Assembly (NCBI GenBank): GCA_900318155.1
Contig: ONJN01000017.1
Location: 1 to 39,038 of the forward strand
DNA from: an uncultured Eubacteriales bacterium
GTDB lineage: Bacteria > Bacillota > Clostridia > Peptostreptococcales > Anaerovoracaceae
Length of the DNA stretch: 39,038 bases
Reading direction: 5' to 3'
Made by a program: the position numbers and the translations under genes. Positions 28,163 through 36,876 of the stretch are shown piece by piece. The notes below the pieces were generated by a model that was not told where the DNA came from, did no database searches, and saw only the letters and a list, made by a program, of their open reading frames with translations. Each line of letters begins with the position of its first letter. Position 1 is the stretch's first letter.

Positions 28163-29026
28163 ATGAAAGTAGCAGTAAATGAACAGCAGCTGCGCGCTGA
28201 AATTAAGAAATGGAAAGAAGAAGGACTGACGATCGGGCTTTGTCCGACCATGGGGTTTCTTCATGAAGGGCACGCGTCACTGATGGCGGCTTCCGCAGCC
28301 AGCTGTGACAGAACCGTCGCTTCTGTTTTTGTCAATCCGACGCAGTTCGGACCGAATGAAGACCTGGAGTCCTATCCGCGTGATTTTGAAGCGGACTGCA
28401 GGCTGCTTGAGTCAAAAGGGGTCGATCTGGTGTTCCATCCGGAGCCTTCCGACATGTATGAAGACGATTTCTGCACATATGTAGACGTTGATGTTTTGTC
28501 AAAGACACTTTGCGGAGAGTCGAGACCGATTCATTTCCGGGGTGTCTGTACCGTCATCACCAAGTTCCTGAATCTTGTGAAGCCGGATCGGATCTTCTTC
28601 GGGAAGAAGGACGCGCAGCAGCTGGCTGTCGTCAGACGCATGGTCCGGGATCTGAACTTTGACGTTGAAGTCGTCGGCTGCCCGATCGTTCGTGAGCCGG
28701 ACGGACTGGCCAAAAGCTCAAGAAACACTTACCTGAACGACAAAGAGCGTCAGGCGGCGCTGATTCTGTATAAAAGCATCTGTCTCGGCATTGAACTCGT
28801 TGAAGCCGGTGAAAGAAACAGCGAGGTGCTCAAGGCCGGAATGCTGGACAAACTCGCTGAAGAACCGATGGCCGACGTTGAGTATGTTGAGGTCGTAGAC
28901 GGGAGCAGTATGCAGCCGGTCGAGACTTTTAAGGAAGGCGATCTTGTCGCGATGGCTGTCCGCATCGGTACGACAAGGCTGATCGACAATTTTACCGCAG
29001 GCGAAAACGATATTAAGGCCGGATAG
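28163..29026 (+). CDS. panC: pantothenate synthetase
   Basis: PanC joins pantoate and beta-alanine using ATP. The 287-aa protein has the nucleotidyltransferase HIGH-like motif (H34 and H37 in LHEGH) after PTMG, FVNPTQF, the GEKD-like FGKKDAQQL block and the KSSRN loop. GGGAGG lies about 13 nt before the ATG, a long spacing. panD is absent downstream, where a terminator follows, so beta-alanine must come from elsewhere in the genome or from outside. Confidence 0.96.
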   Translation: MKVAVNEQQLRAEIKKWKEEGLTIGLCPTMGFLHEGHASLMAASAASCDRTVASVFVNPTQFGPNEDLESYPRDFEADCRLLESKGVDLVFHPEPSDMYEDDFCTYVDVDVLSKTLCGESRPIHFRGVCTVITKFLNLVKPDRIFFGKKDAQQLAVVRRMVRDLNFDVEVVGCPIVREPDGLAKSSRNTYLNDKERQAALILYKSICLGIELVEAGERNSEVLKAGMLDKLAEEPMADVEYVEVVDGSSMQPVETFKEGDLVAMAVRIGTTRLIDNFTAGENDIKAG

Positions 29027-29041
29027 GCTTTTACAGAGAAG

Positions 29042-29077
29042 GGATCCACACGAGGGGTGGATCCTTTTGTTTTTTTG
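29042..29077 (+). terminator. terminator of the pan operon
   Basis: GGATCCAC (29042-29049) pairs with GTGGATCC (29057-29064), extended by flanking AAG/CTT-type pairs. A T-rich tail follows (29065-29077). Confidence 0.85.
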
Positions 29078-29179
29078 CGGGCGTCGTTGCCAGACCGGGG
29101 AGGCGTCCGGCGATAACCGCGGTTCCGGTATTCTGAAAACGCAGGCCTGGCTTTGACGCATGAACGCGGGCGCAACGAC

Positions 29180-29208
29180 TTGACGGCTGTTTTCTGTTCG
29201 ATTATACT
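29180..29208 (+). promoter_or_regulatory. promoter of the PIN/TRAM-ispDF genes
   Basis: TTGACG (29180-29185), a 17-nt spacer and TATACT (29203-29208), each 5 of 6 to consensus. The predicted leader is about 90 nt. An inverted repeat GTCGTTGC/GCAACGAC (29083-29090 and 29172-29179) ends directly at the -35. Confidence 0.7.
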
Positions 29209-29304
29209 ATTTCTAATGGCATTAACGGGTTGCCGTGAAAGGGCAGTTCCGGAATACTCAGACGGGCATTTTTGTTGGTCAGACATGAAGGGGGGTGTTT
29301 AGCT

Positions 29305-30423
29305 ATGATAAAGAGGATTATGAGAGGCATATTTTCGCTGATAGGATTTTTGATTGGATATGGGGTATGCTATTTAACATATTCATTTGCCGGGAAAATG
29401 GGTTACAATATTAATTCGTTGCTGTCTTCCAGACACCAGTTCATTATCGCACTGATTATCGCATTTATTTTTTGTTTTATTTTTTTCAAAAGCGGACCGG
29501 CGCTTGGAAGATTGAGTATGGAACTGGCGAATAATATCGGCAGTGATATCCAGAATGTGCCGGGCAATGTGATTGCGTCCGGAACAATCGGCCTGATTGC
29601 GGGGCTTATTATAGCGGCGCTGATTACGCAGATGTTTTTAGGGCTGGATTTTAACCGGTATCTGAAGGCGCTGCTGCTGATTGTCATTTACGCGGGCCTG
29701 GGCTATTTTGGGATTGTGGTCGGAACGTCAAAGGGTTCGGAGATTATGAACAACATGGCGGCGTCGAGAAAGCAGCAGGAACTGTTTTCTTCGCGTTCTG
29801 CAAGGAGCAGGAGAAAAAACAGCCAGATCCCGAAGATTCTTGATACGAGTGTCATCATCGACGGACGCATTGCGGACATCATGAAGACCGGATTTATTGA
29901 AGGTCCGATTATCATACCTGAGTTTGTTCTGGTAGAACTGAGGCACATCGCGGATTCATCCGATTCATTGAAGCGGGCGCGAGGAAGACAGGGTCTGGAT
30001 ATATTGAAAAAAATCCAGTCGGACTATGGCGTGGATATCTATAATACGAATAAGGAGAAAGCCCTGAAAGAAATCCCGGAGGTTGATGTAAAGCTGCTGA
30101 AGCTTGCGGAGATCATGAACGGGGAAGTTGTGACAAATGATTACAATCTGAATAAAGTGGCGGGAATCAACGGCGTCAGTGTTTTGAACATAAATGAACT
30201 CGCGAATTGCCTGAAGCCGGTTGTGCTTCCTGGTGAACAAATGACGCTTAATCTCGTGAAGCAGGGCAGGGAACCGGAGCAGGCGATCGGTTATCTGAAC
30301 GATGGAACAATGATTGTTGTTGAGGATGGACGCGATAAGATTGGTGAAACGACGGATATCAGAGTTACGAGTGTTCTCCAGACGTCTGCGGGAAGAATGA
30401 TCTTCGGCAGGCTGAAGAAATAG
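29305..30423 (+). CDS. membrane-anchored PIN/TRAM-domain protein, YacL family
   Basis: The 372-aa protein has four predicted transmembrane segments (about 8-30, 44-64, 89-111, 120-142), then a cytoplasmic PIN nuclease-fold domain from about 177. The PIN domain starts ILDTSVIIDGR (acidic D180) and has later conserved acids (VLVELRH, EVVTNDYNLNK). A C-terminal TRAM-like beta domain (about 300-370) may bind RNA. It matches Bacillus YacL, a presumed membrane-associated RNase; the substrate is not established. The start is ATG 29305 behind GGGGGGTG. The earlier in-frame TTG at 29272 lies ahead of that site. ispDF follows after 10 nt, matching the usual yacL-ispD order. Confidence 0.9.
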   Translation: MIKRIMRGIFSLIGFLIGYGVCYLTYSFAGKMGYNINSLLSSRHQFIIALIIAFIFCFIFFKSGPALGRLSMELANNIGSDIQNVPGNVIASGTIGLIAGLIIAALITQMFLGLDFNRYLKALLLIVIYAGLGYFGIVVGTSKGSEIMNNMAASRKQQELFSSRSARSRRKNSQIPKILDTSVIIDGRIADIMKTGFIEGPIIIPEFVLVELRHIADSSDSLKRARGRQGLDILKKIQSDYGVDIYNTNKEKALKEIPEVDVKLLKLAEIMNGEVVTNDYNLNKVAGINGVSVLNINELANCLKPVVLPGEQMTLNLVKQGREPEQAIGYLNDGTMIVVEDGRDKIGETTDIRVTSVLQTSAGRMIFGRLKK

Positions 30424-30433
30424 ACAGGTTATT

Positions 30434-31588
30434 ATGTTTAAAGGGAGAAGTGTCGCAGTAGTAGTAACCGCGGCCGGTTCCGGGAAACGCATGGGTGCGC
30501 CGGTACCGAAACAGTTTCTGAAATTGAATAATGAAACGATTCTTGAGCAGGCGGTCGGGAAATTTCGTCATGTAGACGCGGTCGACCGCATCGTGATCGT
30601 AGTTCCGGCTGATTATACGGAGAAATGCAGAGCGTTGTTTTCAGTGGGTTCCGAATCGGAAGACGGTCGCGGCCGGCGGTCGACGGACGTGATCTCAGGC
30701 GGAGCGGAGAGACAGGACTCGGTCTGCGCGGCGCTGGATGCGCTGGCCGGATCGGGTTTTTCCGGAGAAGATATTGTGCTGATCCATGACGGCGTACGGC
30801 CTTTTGTGGATACGGAGATCATTGAGAATGTAATCCGGCAGACAGCGGAGTCCGGCGCGGCAATTGCCGCGGTACCGGTCAGAGATACCGTCAGGGACCG
30901 TACTGGGGGAACGCTGGACAGAAGCAGGCTGTACAATGTTCAGACACCGCAGGGATTTCGGTTTTCTGTCATCAGAGAGGCGTTTGATAAAGCGTATCGG
31001 GACGGCTTCTATGGAACGGATGAAGCAGGGCTCGCGGAGCGGATCGGCGTCATGCCGGAGATTGTGAACGGGAGTCCGGCGAATATCAAAATCACGACAC
31101 CGGAGGATCTGAGGCAGAAAATGAGGATAGGAACAGGATTTGATGTACACCGGCTCGTCCGGGATCGAAAACTAGTGCTCGGCGGAGTCGAAATACCTTT
31201 TGACAAAGGGCTGCTCGGCCATTCCGATGCGGATGTGCTGATTCATGCTTTGATGGACGCGATGCTGGGTGCCGCCGCGCTCGGCGATATCGGCGTTTTT
31301 TTCCCGGACAGTAATCCGCAGTATGAAGGCGCTTCGAGCCTGCAGCTTCTGGAGGAAGTGGCGGCGGCAGTGCGGGACGCGGGGTATCGACTGGGAAATG
31401 CGGATGTGACGGTGATCTGTCAGGAGCCGAAGCTGGCGGAATTCATTCCGGTGATGTGTCGTAAAGTAGCGGCAGCGGCCGGAGTCTCCGAATCACAGAT
31501 CAGCATTAAGGCAACAACGACCGAGAAACTTGGCTTCACAGGCCGGGGGGAAGGAATCGCCGCGGAGGCTGTCTGCATATTGGAATAG
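30434..31588 (+). CDS. ispDF: bifunctional IspD-IspF isoprenoid enzyme
   Basis: One 384-aa protein carries two MEP-pathway enzymes. Residues 1-229 are MEP cytidylyltransferase (IspD): AAGSGKRMG with KQFL, then HDGVRPFV. Residues 230-384 are MECDP synthase (IspF): D237 and H239 in FDVHRL, GHSDADVLIHA, and the TTEKLGFTGRGEG end. The two catalyse the third and fifth steps of the pathway; the IspE step lies between. No stop or frameshift separates them, and IspF begins at M230 with no long linker. The fusion is well known in alpha- and epsilon-proteobacteria; most Bacillus relatives have separate adjacent genes. The ribosome binding site is weak (ACAGG). Confidence 0.95.
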   Translation: MFKGRSVAVVVTAAGSGKRMGAPVPKQFLKLNNETILEQAVGKFRHVDAVDRIVIVVPADYTEKCRALFSVGSESEDGRGRRSTDVISGGAERQDSVCAALDALAGSGFSGEDIVLIHDGVRPFVDTEIIENVIRQTAESGAAIAAVPVRDTVRDRTGGTLDRSRLYNVQTPQGFRFSVIREAFDKAYRDGFYGTDEAGLAERIGVMPEIVNGSPANIKITTPEDLRQKMRIGTGFDVHRLVRDRKLVLGGVEIPFDKGLLGHSDADVLIHALMDAMLGAAALGDIGVFFPDSNPQYEGASSLQLLEEVAAAVRDAGYRLGNADVTVICQEPKLAEFIPVMCRKVAAAAGVSESQISIKATTTEKLGFTGRGEGIAAEAVCILE

Positions 31589-31659
31589 TATGAAAGACGA
31601 GTCTGATTGGCTGCGCAGACCGGCAGGATGGCGGAAACTTCCGGAACCGGCGTTTGTCA

Positions 31660-31665
31660 TATAAT
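31660..31665 (+). promoter_or_regulatory. possible -10 element upstream of proS
   Basis: A perfect TATAAT sits 60 nt before proS, but no good -35 lies 16-18 nt upstream. I see no T-box features (no T-box consensus or long stem I) in the 137-nt gap. Confidence 0.3.
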
Positions 31666-31725
31666 CGATAATAAGCGGAAAAGAACAGGATCTTTTTTGA
31701 GTAAATAGACGGAGGAAAATGAATT

Positions 31726-33480
31726 ATGAGATTATCAAAAGCATATTTTAAAACATACAGAGATGACCCGGCTGAGGCCGTGATTCCGAGTCACAGGCTG
31801 CTGGTGCGCGCGGGCTTTATCAGAAAATCCGCGTCCGGGATTTACTTTTACATGCAGCCGGGCTGGCGTTCGATCCGCAAAATTGAAGAAATTGTCCGCC
31901 AGGAAATGGACGCAAAGGGCGCGCAGGAAATCCGCATGTCCGCCATTATGCCGGCGGAACTCTGGCAGGAGAGCGGCAGATGGGCGGCATATGGACCAGA
32001 GCTCTGGAGAATCAAAGACCGTCACGAACGCGATTTTTGTCTTGGACCGACACATGAAGAAGCCGTTACCTGGATAGCAAGAGAAGACATTACATCATAT
32101 AAACAGATGCCGATCAATCTTTATCAGATCCAGAACAAATACAGAGATGAATCCAGACCGCGTTTCGGGCTTTTGAGATCCAGAGAATTCGTTATGAAAG
32201 ATGCATATTCCTTTGACGTGGACTCCGAGGCGCTCGATAAGACGTATAACCTGATGTATGAAGCCTATTCAAATGTCTTTACAAGGTGTGGACTCAATTT
32301 TGCTCCGGTAGAAGCGGACACCGGCTCAATCGGCGGAAAAGGTTCTCATGAGTTTACAGCGTTCACAGAAGTCGGTGAGAGCGATATCGTTTACTGCGAA
32401 AAATGCAGAATGGCCGCGACGCAGGAAAAAGCAGAATGTGTGGACGATCCTCCGCAGGACGACGTGGAGATGCTGCCGCTTGAGAAAAAAGAAACACCGG
32501 GAACGACAACGATTGAAGCTGTCGCTGATTACCTCGGACTCGATAAGAAGCAGACGATCAAAGCCCTTCTGTTTAAGCGGCTGGACGCGGAAACGCTCGA
32601 GGTTACGGGTTATGTGGCGGCTTTTGTCAGAGGAGACCGCGAATGCAACATGATCAAAATGGTCAACGCGCTTGATATTCCGGAACACTGCCTCGAATTC
32701 GCCGATGAGGCGGAGATGGGACCGGCGACGGGATGCGTGGCAGGATTTACGGGACCGATGGGTCTGCACGACTGCACGATTGTTGTCGACAGTGAATTGG
32801 TCGGCATGAAGAACCTCTGCGCGGGGGCCTGTGAGAAGGATCATCACCTTGTCAACATGAATTATGGAAGAGATTATAAAGGCGATATCGTAACGGATAT
32901 CAAATCGCTCGAGCAGGGCGATCAGTGCCCTGTCTGTGGACATCCGGTTACAGAGACAAAGGGGATCGAGGTTGGACAGATCTTCAAGCTGAGAGATAAG
33001 TATTCCGTCGCGATGGGCGCGAATTTTGTCGATGAGAATATGAAGAGTCATCCGATTCAGATGGGATGCTACGGGATTGGCGTCAGCAGAACGATGGCTG
33101 CGGTTGTGGAACAGCATTACGATGACAAAGGAATCGTCTGGCCTGTCTCAGTTGCTCCGTACCATGTGATCATTACGCTGATCAAGGCAAAGGATGAAAC
33201 GCAGGCTGCGCTGGCCGAAAAGATCTACGATGAACTTCAGGCTGCGGGCGTGGAAGTTGTACTGGACGATCGTGATGAGCGTCCGGGCGTCAAGTTCAAG
33301 GATGCGGATCTGATCGGCTATCCGATCAGAATCACCGTCGGTAAGCGCGCCGGCGAAGATATCGTCGAATATAAGCTGCGCAGAGAAGAGAATGTTGATG
33401 AAATCACTTCTGGTGAAGCGGTCACGCGTGCAATTGAACTTGTAAAGGAAGAAGGCGACGGACGCTGCTTCTTCAGATAA
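31726..33480 (+). CDS. proS: prolyl-tRNA synthetase (bacterial type)
   Basis: This class IIa synthetase charges tRNA-Pro. The 584-aa length with a large insertion (about 225-385) between motifs 2 and 3 is the bacterial type with an editing (INS/YbaK-like) domain that clears Ala-tRNA-Pro. Visible blocks are LGPTHEEAVT, RFGLLRSREFVMKDAYSFD, IGVSRTMAA (motif 3) and a C-terminal anticodon-binding domain. The ATG at 31726 lies 11 nt after GGAGG; the nearer ATG at 31719 is out of frame. It lies downstream of ispDF, in the slot where gltX is found in Bacillus. Confidence 0.96.
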   Translation: MRLSKAYFKTYRDDPAEAVIPSHRLLVRAGFIRKSASGIYFYMQPGWRSIRKIEEIVRQEMDAKGAQEIRMSAIMPAELWQESGRWAAYGPELWRIKDRHERDFCLGPTHEEAVTWIAREDITSYKQMPINLYQIQNKYRDESRPRFGLLRSREFVMKDAYSFDVDSEALDKTYNLMYEAYSNVFTRCGLNFAPVEADTGSIGGKGSHEFTAFTEVGESDIVYCEKCRMAATQEKAECVDDPPQDDVEMLPLEKKETPGTTTIEAVADYLGLDKKQTIKALLFKRLDAETLEVTGYVAAFVRGDRECNMIKMVNALDIPEHCLEFADEAEMGPATGCVAGFTGPMGLHDCTIVVDSELVGMKNLCAGACEKDHHLVNMNYGRDYKGDIVTDIKSLEQGDQCPVCGHPVTETKGIEVGQIFKLRDKYSVAMGANFVDENMKSHPIQMGCYGIGVSRTMAAVVEQHYDDKGIVWPVSVAPYHVIITLIKAKDETQAALAEKIYDELQAAGVEVVLDDRDERPGVKFKDADLIGYPIRITVGKRAGEDIVEYKLRREENVDEITSGEAVTRAIELVKEEGDGRCFFR

Positions 33481-33481
33481 T

Positions 33482-33555
33482 AATGTATGCATGTGGACCG
33501 GAGCTTTTGGTTCCTGACTGAATCGTCAGAAAGTGCAGGCCTGCAGGCATACATT
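33482..33555 (+). other. multi-arm inverted-repeat element between proS and ppiB
   Basis: A perfect 9-bp outer repeat, AATGTATGC (33482-33490) and GCATACATT (33547-33555), encloses smaller arms: GGACC/GGTTCC, CTGAC/GTCAG with a 6-nt loop, and the palindrome TGCAGGCCTGCA. It begins one base after the proS stop and runs into the -35 of the ppiB promoter. There is no T run, so it is not a standard terminator. The 74-nt cloverleaf-like form is not a tRNA: the arms do not fit tRNA spacing. The role is unknown. Confidence 0.4.
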
Positions 33556-33583
33556 GTCCTGAATGCTGTGGCTGTGGTATAAT
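33554..33583 (+). promoter_or_regulatory. promoter of ppiB and downstream genes
   Basis: TTGTCC (33554-33559), an 18-nt spacer and a perfect TATAAT (33578-33583) with an extended TGG before it. An AT-rich inverted repeat AATATTA/TAATATT (33581-33598) overlaps the -10 and start region and could be an operator. Confidence 0.65.
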
Positions 33584-33637
33584 ATTAAAATTAATATTAT
33601 TTTTGAGAATAAGTATTTTGAATAAAGGAAGGTCATC

Positions 33638-34114
33638 ATGAAGAAAATCACTATTACGATGAAAAACGGCGGTGTCATGACAGGCGAACTGTACGATGAC
33701 ATTGCGCCGGAAACTGTTAAGAACTTTGCAGAGCTCGCACAGAACGGGTTTTATAACGGCCTGACGTTCCACAGAGTCATTCCGGGATTCATGATCCAGG
33801 GTGGATGTCCGCGTGGCGACGGAACAGGCGGCCCGGGCTATTCGATCCGCGGCGAGTTTTCCGCGAACGGTGTCAGAAATGATCTGCAGCATAAGACGGG
33901 TGTGCTTTCCATGGCCAGAACAATGGATCCGAATTCGGCAGGTTCACAGTTCTTTATCATGGTCGCAGACGCTCCGCACCTTGACGGACAGTATGCGGCA
34001 TTCGGAAAGATCACAGACGGCATGGACGTTGCGCAGGAAATTGCCATGGTGCCGAGAAATATGATGGATAAGCCGAATGAACCGGTAATTATCGAATCGA
34101 TCGTTGTAGAGTAA
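33638..34114 (+). CDS. ppiB: cyclophilin-type peptidyl-prolyl cis-trans isomerase
   Basis: The 158-aa single-domain cyclophilin speeds proline cis-trans isomerisation during folding. Family motifs are FHRVIPGFMIQGG (catalytic Arg), GVLSMART, GSQFFI and the HLDGQYAAFGKI block. There is no signal peptide, so it is cytoplasmic. AAGGAAGG lies about 6 nt before the ATG. It has its own promoter and is followed by cysS after 22 nt, so it probably leads the next transcript. Confidence 0.95.
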   Translation: MKKITITMKNGGVMTGELYDDIAPETVKNFAELAQNGFYNGLTFHRVIPGFMIQGGCPRGDGTGGPGYSIRGEFSANGVRNDLQHKTGVLSMARTMDPNSAGSQFFIMVADAPHLDGQYAAFGKITDGMDVAQEIAMVPRNMMDKPNEPVIIESIVVE

Positions 34115-34136
34115 GGATTTTGGAGAGCACGGAATA

Positions 34137-35540
34137 ATGAAAATTTATAATACATTAACCGGAAAAAAGGAAGAATTTAAGCCGATCGAAGACGGGAAAG
34201 TCATGATCTACGTCTGCGGACCGACTGTATATAATTATTTTCATATCGGAAACGCAAGGCCGATCGTTGTTTTCGATACGCTGAGAAAATATCTGGAATA
34301 CAGAGGTTATGAAGTTAAATATGTTCAGAACTTCACCGATGTTGACGACAAGATTATCAACAAGGCAAAGGAAGAAGGGCTTCCTGCGCTGGAAGTGTCA
34401 AAGAAATATACAAAGGAATATTTTGACGACGCCCATGCGCTCAATGTACGCGACGCGGATGTTCATCCACTTGTTTCCGAGCATATTCCGGACATCATCG
34501 AATTCATCGAGACGCTGATAGAAAAAGGCTATGCTTACGAGGCGGACGGCGACGTATATTTCTCGACGAGGAAATTTGATGAATATGGTAAGCTTTCCGG
34601 TCAGAATATCGATGATCTGGAAGCCGGTGCGAGAATCGCGGTCGGTGAAGTTAAGAACGATCCGCTCGACTTTGCCCTGTGGAAAGCGCGTAAGGAAGAA
34701 AGCGAAATCGCCTGGGGATCCCCGTGGGGGATGGGACGTCCGGGTTGGCATATTGAGTGCTCAGCGATGGCCAGGAAGCATCTCGGACAGACAATCGATA
34801 TTCACGCGGGCGGCCAGGATCTGCAGTTCCCACATCATGAGAATGAGATCGCGCAGTCTGAGTGCTGCAACGGCGTGCCATTCGCGCACTACTGGATGCA
34901 TAACGCGTACATCACGATGAATAAGGAAAAGATGTCCAAGTCAAAGGGCAATTTCATGACGGTCAGGGATATCCGCCGGAAATTCAATGGCGAAGTTATC
35001 CGGTATTTCCTTTTGTCCGGTCAGTACCGGAACCCGGTCGATTTCAGCATGGATCTGATGCGGCAGGCTGTGGCGAGTCTCGACCGCATGCACAACTGCA
35101 AATACAACCTGGAATACTTCGCGACTGAAGGCGGCGAGGATGGTGAAATTACAGCTGACGAACAGTACACGCTTGACTACTATGACAATCATCGTCAGAA
35201 ATTCATCCGGGCAATGGACGACGATTTGAATACGGCAGACGGAATCACCGCGGTGTTTGAACTGATTACGGTTATTAACACGAATCTGAAGGATACATCA
35301 ACAAAAGCTTTCGCAAAGGCGTCACTCGATGTTCTGATGGAATTCTGCAACGTTCTGGGACTTCTGCAGGAAGAAGACACGGATGAGATCAGCGCTGAAG
35401 TTCAGGCACTGGTCGATGAACGCCAGGAAGCACGTAAGGCAAAGAATTTTGCGCGTGCTGACGAGATCCGCGATATCCTTCACGCACAGGGAATTCTGCT
35501 TAAGGATACACCGAACGGTGTCCAGATCATAAAACTGTAA
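34137..35540 (+). CDS. cysS: cysteinyl-tRNA synthetase
   Basis: This class I synthetase charges tRNA-Cys. The zinc ligand C27 (VCGPTVYN), the HIGH-type motif HIGN (36-39), zinc-site HHENE and KMSKS (265-269) are all present. The length of 467 aa is normal. GGAG lies about 12 nt upstream. It is followed by mrnC after 13 nt, the same cysS-mrnC pair as in Bacillus. Confidence 0.97.
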   Translation: MKIYNTLTGKKEEFKPIEDGKVMIYVCGPTVYNYFHIGNARPIVVFDTLRKYLEYRGYEVKYVQNFTDVDDKIINKAKEEGLPALEVSKKYTKEYFDDAHALNVRDADVHPLVSEHIPDIIEFIETLIEKGYAYEADGDVYFSTRKFDEYGKLSGQNIDDLEAGARIAVGEVKNDPLDFALWKARKEESEIAWGSPWGMGRPGWHIECSAMARKHLGQTIDIHAGGQDLQFPHHENEIAQSECCNGVPFAHYWMHNAYITMNKEKMSKSKGNFMTVRDIRRKFNGEVIRYFLLSGQYRNPVDFSMDLMRQAVASLDRMHNCKYNLEYFATEGGEDGEITADEQYTLDYYDNHRQKFIRAMDDDLNTADGITAVFELITVINTNLKDTSTKAFAKASLDVLMEFCNVLGLLQEEDTDEISAEVQALVDERQEARKAKNFARADEIRDILHAQGILLKDTPNGVQIIKL

Positions 35541-35553
35541 TCAGGTTTTACAG

Positions 35554-35964
35554 ATGAAAGAACTCAATCCGAAAATCAGTAATACGACGGCACTCGCATA
35601 TATGGGCGATGCCGTCTATGAAATTTATATAAGAAAGTATGTTTTGACGACCGGGCGTGCGAGCGTGGATAAGCTGACCGGAAAGACAATATCCTTTGTC
35701 AGGGCGGACAGTCAGGCCGGCGCCATCAGGGAAATGGTGAAGCGTGGTTTTTTGTCTGATGAAGAGGCCGCGCTGGTCAGACGGGCCAGAAATCACACCA
35801 ATACTTCGCGGCCGCGCGGCTCGACCGCCGTTGCTTATAAATGGGCAACCGGGTTTGAGGCGCTTCTCGGCTATCTTTATCTGAAGGATGACCGCAGACG
35901 CCTTGATGAAGTAATTAAGAAAGCAATTGAAATAACAGAAGAAAGAGAGCAGCATCATGAGTAA
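35554..35964 (+). CDS. mrnC: mini-ribonuclease III
   Basis: MrnC is an RNase III-like enzyme without a double-stranded RNA-binding domain; in Bacillus it matures 23S rRNA. The 136-aa protein has the catalytic helix AYMGDAVYE (D19, E23), VRRARN and the second acidic motif FEALLGYLYL. The stop overlaps the thyA start by 8 nt, so the two are translationally linked. Confidence 0.93.
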   Translation: MKELNPKISNTTALAYMGDAVYEIYIRKYVLTTGRASVDKLTGKTISFVRADSQAGAIREMVKRGFLSDEEAALVRRARNHTNTSRPRGSTAVAYKWATGFEALLGYLYLKDDRRRLDEVIKKAIEITEEREQHHE

Positions 35965-36787
35965 GGCAGATGTACTTTTCGTGAAAATGTGTAGCGAGAT
36001 CCTCGATCACGGGTTTTCGACTGAGGGGCAAAAAGTAAGACCGCACTGGGAGGATGGTACGCCGGCCCACACGATTAAGCGTTTCGGTGTCGTCAATCGA
36101 TATGACCTGTCGGAGGAGTTCCCGGCGCTGACGCTGCGGCCGACCCCGATAAAATCCGCCGTAGACGAGATGCTCTGGATCTGGCAGAAAAAATCGAATA
36201 ATATTCATGATCTGAAGAGTCACATCTGGGATTCCTGGGCTGATGAGAATGGTTCGATCGGCAAGGCGTACGGCTATCAGCTCGGCAGAAAGTACCATTT
36301 TAAGCAGGGAGAGATGGACCAGGTTGATAACGTAATCTGGCTTTTGAAGAATGAATCGTATTCCCGCCGGATTATGACTAATATCTATAATTTCAGCGAT
36401 CTCCGGGAAATGAATCTTGAGCCGTGCGCGTACAGCGTGACATTCAATGTCACGGGAAATCGCCTGAATGCTGTGTTGAATCAGCGTTCGCAGGATATTC
36501 TGGCGGCAAACAACTGGAATGTTGTGCAGTATTCTGTACTGGTAATGATGCTGGCGCAGGTCTGCGGCTTTGAGCCGGGTGAACTGGTCCATGTGATCGC
36601 GGACGCGCATATCTACGACCGGCATGTCGAAATCATCCAGGAGTTGATTCAGAGGCCGCAGTATGATGCGCCAACGTTCCGGCTGAATCCGGAGATCACC
36701 GATTTTTATGATTTTACGACCGACGATTTGATCATCGAGAATTATCAGAAAGGTCCTCAGATTAAAGATATTCCGGTCGCAATCTGA
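35957..36787 (+). CDS. thyA: thymidylate synthase (Bacillus ThyA/phage-like subtype)
   Basis: ThyA methylates dUMP to dTMP using methylene-tetrahydrofolate and yields dihydrofolate. The 276-aa protein has the nucleophile C157, but in the context EPCAYS rather than the usual PCH. It also has NQRSQD and WNVVQYSVL where common ThyA has QRSxD and FNIxSYxLL. Its end YDFTTDDLIIENY resembles, from memory, Bacillus subtilis ThyA and the related phage enzyme. folA follows after 89 nt, so dihydrofolate production and recycling are paired. The start overlaps mrnC. Confidence 0.92.
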   Translation: MSKADVLFVKMCSEILDHGFSTEGQKVRPHWEDGTPAHTIKRFGVVNRYDLSEEFPALTLRPTPIKSAVDEMLWIWQKKSNNIHDLKSHIWDSWADENGSIGKAYGYQLGRKYHFKQGEMDQVDNVIWLLKNESYSRRIMTNIYNFSDLREMNLEPCAYSVTFNVTGNRLNAVLNQRSQDILAANNWNVVQYSVLVMMLAQVCGFEPGELVHVIADAHIYDRHVEIIQELIQRPQYDAPTFRLNPEITDFYDFTTDDLIIENYQKGPQIKDIPVAI

Positions 36788-36876
36788 GCGGTTTAAAGAG
36801 ATGTGCCGGAAATGTCGTTGGATTAAAGGGACGGTCGGAACTGTGGCGGCCGACAATTACAACAAGGAGGCGCCTT

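Noticed and set aside
31589..31725. T-box riboswitch upstream of proS (and similarly asnS, cysS)
   Set aside because: The gaps are too short and lack the T-box consensus and antiterminator pairing.
32326..33117. 263-codon open frame on the minus strand
   Set aside because: It is antisense to proS and shows no start signal or recognisable domain.
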